DNA from: Saprospiraceae bacterium
GTDB taxonomy: Bacteria; Bacteroidota; Bacteroidia; Bacteroidales; JAIPBB01
NCBI GenBank assembly: GCA_021739805.1
Contig: JAIPBB010000210.1
Span: forward strand, 1-9,567
DNA length: 9,567 bases
Reading direction: 5' to 3'
The notes beneath the pieces were generated by a model. The model saw nothing but the letters and a program-made list of their open reading frames with translations, did no database searches and was not told the DNA's origin. The position numbers and the translations under genes are program-made. Every line of letters starts with the position of its first letter. Positions within the stretch are counted from its first letter, which is position 1. Of this stretch, positions 6,174-9,567 are shown in pieces.

Positions 6174-6671
6174 ATGAAAAAGTTTATTATCATTTTAATC
6201 ACCGCATTATTAACAGGCTCAGGAGTCGTTAATGCACAATGTCAAATTTGGTCAACAAAAGAAAATGGAGACAAGTATAAATGTGTTTTTGAATTCGACT
6301 CTATACGAGTATATTCAACTTATCCTGATGGCTCCAGAAATGAACCTAAATTTATTATTGACGGTTATGATATCTGGTCAACATTTCCTGAAGGCAATAA
6401 AAATAAAATAAAATATGTAATTAAAGGAAACCAGATATGGTCAAATGGTAAGTGTGCATTTGTTATAGAAGGAACAAAAGTATTTGAAACTTATTCCGAT
6501 GGCGAAAAATCAGAACAGCTTTACGAATTGGAAGGAAATATTTTCTGGTCAACTTATGATGATGGCGAAAGAAAAGAAAAAAGATATTTAATTGAAAAGG
6601 AATGCAGAAATATGCAAGTAATTGTTATTTGCATTTTAAATCATGTGAATGTTAAAAATATTCGCATCTAA
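6174..6671 (+). CDS. Secreted protein of about six short WST/DG repeats, function unknown
   Basis: 165 aa. N-terminal signal peptide with a lysine pair and hydrophobic core, and a signal peptidase I site after VNA (residue 21, VNA|QC), so exported. The mature part is nearly all repeats of roughly 18-24 residues with the theme (I/V/F)WSTYxDGxRxExKYxIxG. Units start near I25 (IWSTKENGDKY), V47 (VYSTYPDGSRNEP), I67 (IWSTFPEGNKNK), I88 (IWSNGK, shortened), V103 (VFETYSDGEKSEQ) and F124 (FWSTYDDGERKEK). Alternating hydrophobic residues suggest beta-hairpins joined by DG turns. DNA-level similarity between units (tggtcaac recurs) suggests expansion by internal duplication. The last 22 residues (CRNMQVIVICILNHVNVKNIRI, split here as CRNMQVIVICIL and NHVNVKNIRI) are unlike the rest and could reflect a frameshift or drifted stop. 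I do not recognise the family. Confidence 0.75.
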   Translation: MKKFIIILITALLTGSGVVNAQCQIWSTKENGDKYKCVFEFDSIRVYSTYPDGSRNEPKFIIDGYDIWSTFPEGNKNKIKYVIKGNQIWSNGKCAFVIEGTKVFETYSDGEKSEQLYELEGNIFWSTYDDGERKEKRYLIEKECRNMQVIVICILNHVNVKNIRI

Positions 6672-6724
6672 GTTTTAAATAATAAAAAGAATCTTAAAAT
6701 TATAAATTTCCAAAACCTAAAAAA

Positions 6725-8821
6725 ATGAATAGAATTATTTCAATTTTAGCTATTGCATTGATAGTTTTGCAAGGCTGTCAACCTAAAGTACAGGAAGTAA
6801 AAGAAGAAGCTCCGGCAAAACCAGATTATGGAAAAATTGACGTTTCTACCCTACCCGACCGTTTTACTCCAGAGCTTTTATGGAAATTTGGAAGGCTTGG
6901 TGATGTTCAGGTCTCACCAGACGGAAAAACTATTCTTTTCGGAGTTAAGTATTATGACCTTGAAACAAATAAAGGCGATAGAGAATTATTCTCAATGCCT
7001 GTTGAAGGAGGCAAGCCAACAAAACTCACTGATTTAGTGGGAAGTGAATTTAATGCTCTTTGGCGACCTGATGGGAAAAAGATTGGCTTTCTTGCTGCAA
7101 ATGATAGCGGAACTGTTCAGCTTTGGGAAATGAATCCTGATGGTTCTAATCAAAATGTAATTTCTGAAATTGATGGAGGTGTAAATGGATTTTCATATTC
7201 ACCTGCAGGTGATAAAATTCTTTTTATTAAAGATGTTAAACTTGATAAAGATGCTCATGATATTTATCCTGATCTGCCTAAAGCAAACGCCAGAATAATC
7301 GATGGATTAATGTATCGTCATTGGGATGCCTGGCACGATTACGCTTACAGCCATATTATGATAGCTGATTATTCCGATGGAAAAGTAGGTGAATTAAAAG
7401 ACATTATGGAAGGTGAGAAATTTGATTGCCCTATGATGCCCTGGGGAGGAATGGAGCAAATCAACTGGAGCAATGATGGAAAACAAATAGCTTATTGCTG
7501 CAAAAAATTGTCTGGCAAAGAATATGCAACCAGCACAAATTCTGAAATTTATATTTACAATCTTGAAAATGGTAAAACAATAAATCTTACAGAAACAGGA
7601 TTTGAAGGTTATGACCATGACCCTGTTTTCTCACCAGACAATAAAAAGCTCGTTTGGAGAAGCATGGAAGAAGATGGTTTTGAAGCCGATAAAGATAGGA
7701 TTTTTGTTTATGATTTTGAGACAAACACATCAGAAGATATTTCAAAAGACTTTGACCAAAGTTCATCAGGTTTTGTTTGGGCAGAAGATGGAAAATCAAT
7801 TTATTTCATTAGCGGTTATCATGCAACTAAACAAATGTATAATATTGATATTACCACAAAAGAAATAAAACAAATTACAAAAGGAGACCACGACTATCAA
7901 TCAATAGCTTTAGCCGGAAACGAAATCATAGGAACAAAAATGACTATGGCAATGCCAACCGAAATTTTTAAAATTGATGCAGAAGGAAAAGAATCACAAC
8001 TTTCATTTACAAATAAAGAAATTCTTGATAATATCTCACTAGCAAAAGTTGAAAAACGATGGATAAAAACAACTGATGGAAAAGATATGTTAACATGGGT
8101 GATTTACCCACCAAACTTTGACCCGAACAAAAAATACCCTGCATTGCTTTATTGTCAGGGTGGACCACAAAGTGCAGTTAGCCAGTTTTTCTCTTACCGA
8201 TGGAATTTCCAGATGATGGCAGCTAACGATTATATTATAGTTGCACCAAATCGTCGTGGATTACCTTCATTTGGGCAAGAGTGGAACGACCAAATCAGCG
8301 GTGATTATGGTGGCCAAAATATGCTGGATTATTTTTCAGCGATTGATGAAGTTGCTAAAGAATCTTATGTTGACGAAACTAAATTAGGTGCGATTGGAGC
8401 AAGTTATGGTGGATATTCAGTTTTTTGGTTAGCAGGAAATCATAATAAGAGATTTAAGGCTTTTATATCTCATTGCGGTATTTATAATTTCGAAAGTATG
8501 TATGGTTCAACCGAAGAATATTTCTTTGTGAATAAAGATTATGAAGGACCATTTTGGGCAGATCCAAAACCAAAAAGTTACGAATTTTCACCACATAAGT
8601 TCATCGACAAATGGGATACTCCAATTTTAATTGTAACCGGAGAGCACGATTACCGAATTCCTTACACTCAAAGCCTTGAAGCATTTAATGCGGCACAATT
8701 GAGAGGAATTCCGAGCAAATTATTATTCTTCCCGGATGAAACTCATTTTGTTCTAAATCCACAAAGTGCAGTACTTTGGCAAAGAGAATTTAAGAATTGG
8801 CTTGATACTTATTTGAAATAA
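6725..8821 (+). CDS. S9 (prolyl oligopeptidase) family serine peptidase lipoprotein, DPP5-like
   Basis: 698 aa exopeptidase expected to cleave dipeptides from peptides in the periplasm or at the cell surface. The signal peptide ends in LQGC with C18 as lipidation site. Residues about 50-430 form a beta-propeller with PD40/WD40-like strands such as VSPDGKTILFG (63-73), WRPDGKKIGFL (113-123), YSPAGDKILFI, WSNDGKQIAYC, FSPDNKKLVW and WAEDGKSIYFI. The C-terminal alpha/beta-hydrolase domain has the nucleophile S560 in GASYGG (558-563), acid D642 in TGEHDYRIP and base H674 in DETHF, with the oxyanion-hole segment YCQGGPQS (476-483). Length and triad spacing (82 and 32 residues) are close to what I recall for Porphyromonas DPP5 (85 and 32), so that subfamily is likely, but other S9 exopeptidases remain possible. 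The start follows a run of A. Only 7 bp separate it from the downstream VanZ-family gene, so the two are probably cotranscribed. Confidence 0.93.
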   Translation: MNRIISILAIALIVLQGCQPKVQEVKEEAPAKPDYGKIDVSTLPDRFTPELLWKFGRLGDVQVSPDGKTILFGVKYYDLETNKGDRELFSMPVEGGKPTKLTDLVGSEFNALWRPDGKKIGFLAANDSGTVQLWEMNPDGSNQNVISEIDGGVNGFSYSPAGDKILFIKDVKLDKDAHDIYPDLPKANARIIDGLMYRHWDAWHDYAYSHIMIADYSDGKVGELKDIMEGEKFDCPMMPWGGMEQINWSNDGKQIAYCCKKLSGKEYATSTNSEIYIYNLENGKTINLTETGFEGYDHDPVFSPDNKKLVWRSMEEDGFEADKDRIFVYDFETNTSEDISKDFDQSSSGFVWAEDGKSIYFISGYHATKQMYNIDITTKEIKQITKGDHDYQSIALAGNEIIGTKMTMAMPTEIFKIDAEGKESQLSFTNKEILDNISLAKVEKRWIKTTDGKDMLTWVIYPPNFDPNKKYPALLYCQGGPQSAVSQFFSYRWNFQMMAANDYIIVAPNRRGLPSFGQEWNDQISGDYGGQNMLDYFSAIDEVAKESYVDETKLGAIGASYGGYSVFWLAGNHNKRFKAFISHCGIYNFESMYGSTEEYFFVNKDYEGPFWADPKPKSYEFSPHKFIDKWDTPILIVTGEHDYRIPYTQSLEAFNAAQLRGIPSKLLFFPDETHFVLNPQSAVLWQREFKNWLDTYLK

Positions 8822-8828
8822 TTTCTTT

Positions 8829-9236
8829 GTGAAAATTTTAGAAAACAAATCTCTTTTTAGGATACTATTTTGGGTGTGGATAATCTTTATTATTATTCTC
8901 ACTGCAATTCCAATTCCCTGGCTTTCCAATGCAAAATTAAAAACTAGTTCCGGCTTTGAATTAAGATTTGATTATTTTGCTCATTCCGGACTGTTATTTA
9001 TACTTTTTGCATTCTATTATTTTTGGAAATTACATTTAACAAAAAAAATCAACAATAAACATTTTATAATTTTCATTATTGGAAGTTTGATTTTGTGTTT
9101 CTTAGATGAATATGCTCAAGTTTATGTTCCTTCAAGAACATATAATATTGTGGATTTCTATTATAATACCTTTGGGATAATTCTTGGATTTGTGGCTTAT
9201 TTGGCTTTAAGGAAATTTTGGTTCAAAAATCATTAG
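8829..9236 (+). CDS. VanZ-family integral membrane protein
   Basis: 135 aa with about four predicted transmembrane helices (10-28, 50-66, 78-93, 110-128). The VanZ signature is clear: DYFAH (48-52) at the start of helix 2, then E94, Q97, R103, D109 and N113 in EYAQVYVPSRTYNIVDF and NTFG, with G116 and G120 in the last helix. The family includes VanZ, linked to low-level teicoplanin resistance, but most members are housekeeping-context proteins of unknown function, so resistance should not be inferred. The start must be GTG at 8829: an in-frame TGA lies at 8814-8816, and there is no ATG or other Met codon in the frame. It begins 7 bp after the peptidase stop, suggesting cotranscription. Its TAG stop overlaps the first unit of the repeat array that follows. 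Confidence 0.88.
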   Translation: MKILENKSLFRILFWVWIIFIIILTAIPIPWLSNAKLKTSSGFELRFDYFAHSGLLFILFAFYYFWKLHLTKKINNKHFIIFIIGSLILCFLDEYAQVYVPSRTYNIVDFYYNTFGIILGFVAYLALRKFWFKNH

Positions 9237-9315
9237 TCATTCGCTTAGCTGTCATTAGGTAGTCATTCAATAGTCATTCAATAGTCATTCGGTGGTCATT
9301 CGGTGGTCATTCAAT
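9236..9315 (+). repeat. GTCATT array, five 11-mers plus two irregular copies
   Basis: Seven copies of gtcatt start at 9236, 9251, 9262, 9273, 9284, 9295 and 9306. From 9261 the unit is a strict 11-mer in five copies: agtcattcaat twice, agtcattcggt, ggtcattcggt and ggtcattcaat. The first copy shares its G with the VanZ-family stop codon. The 11-bp period is about one helix turn. Confidence 0.9.
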
Positions 9316-9331
9316 TGCAAAAATTACAAAT

Positions 9332-9567
9332 AATGACGCAAAGTAAATAACACGAAGTAAATGACGCCGAAGGCAAATGACACGAAGTAAATGACACGAA
9401 GTAAATGACGCAAAGCAAATGATACGATGTAAATGACGCCGAAGGCAAATGACGCAAAGCAAATGACACCGAAGTAAATGACGCCGAAGGCAAATGACGC
9501 AAAGCAAATGAAGCCGAAGTAAATGACGCCGAAGGCAAATGACACCGAAGGCAAATGACGCAAAGCA
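9332..9567 (+). repeat. AATGAC array, 16 units of 14-16 bp, running off the window
   Basis: Sixteen contiguous units start at 9332, 9346, 9360, 9376, 9390, 9404, 9418, 9432, 9448, 9462, 9477, 9493, 9507, 9522, 9538 and 9554. Three main types occur: A, aatgacgcaaagca (14 bp); B, aatgacgccgaaggca (16 bp); C, aatgacaccgaagta or aatgacacgaagta (15 or 14 bp). The order B-A-C appears twice in a row (9432-9476 and 9477-9521), a 45-bp higher-order unit with two differences. There are no spacers, so it is not a CRISPR array. Long open frames on the minus strand are artefacts of the repeat. The array is incomplete at the right edge. Confidence 0.93.

Noticed and set aside
8829..9236. Glycopeptide resistance gene vanZ
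   Set aside because: Only family membership is supported. There are no other van genes nearby, and most VanZ-family proteins are not resistance determinants.
9307..9563. Minus-strand proteins (three overlapping open frames, 66-79 codons)
   Set aside because: All three minus frames stay open only because the repeat lacks stop triplets on that strand. The products are low-complexity translations of the array.
9332..9567. CRISPR array
   Set aside because: Units are contiguous 14-16-mers without unique spacers, and no cas gene is present.

Overview
The window looks like a chromosomal segment of an AT-rich member of the Bacteroidota, probably an uncultured or environmental lineage. Three things point that way. 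Start codons follow A-rich leaders with no GGAGG-type ribosome binding site. TAnnTTTG-like -7 boxes lie ahead of recA and two other reading frames. Two lipoproteins and an S9 peptidase resembling Porphyromonas dipeptidyl-peptidase 5 are present. No tRNA, rRNA, CRISPR array, transposase or phage gene was seen.

Layout. Bases 1-380 carry a short hypothetical gene and a clear intrinsic terminator. Bases 381-744 have no gene; they hold a 253-bp stretch bounded by 10-bp inverted repeats and a perfect all-AT palindrome. Next is nth (745-1413, endonuclease III). It converges with a small three-helix membrane protein on the minus strand (1569-1922), which has a same-frame 20-codon reading frame just upstream, separated from it by one TAA. 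Bases 2001-2284 are intergenic with a GC-richer hairpin. dinD (minus, 2285-3139) and recA (plus, 3612-4619) are divergent across a 472-bp control region containing two inverted repeats.

After recA comes a 367-bp repeat-filled gap with heptanucleotide arrays and a REP-like palindromic element. It is followed by an eight-repeat TPR lipoprotein (4987-6012), another heptad array, a secreted protein built of about six WST/DG repeats (6174-6671), an S9 serine peptidase lipoprotein (6725-8821) and, 7 bp later with a GTG start, a VanZ-family membrane protein (8829-9236). The window ends in two adjoining repeat arrays: GTCATT-type 11-mers, then AATGAC-type 14-16-mers, which run off the end.

How the genes fit together. 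nth, dinD and recA form a loose DNA-repair neighbourhood. In E. coli DinD is an SOS-induced protein that inhibits RecA-mediated reactions, so a divergent dinD/recA pair sharing a control region is the most suggestive functional arrangement here. The right half is envelope and export biology: lipoproteins, a secreted repeat protein, a periplasmic or surface peptidase and a VanZ-like protein. The other notable property is the density of non-coding repeats, with short tandem arrays beginning at or just after several stop codons and no two arrays sharing a unit.
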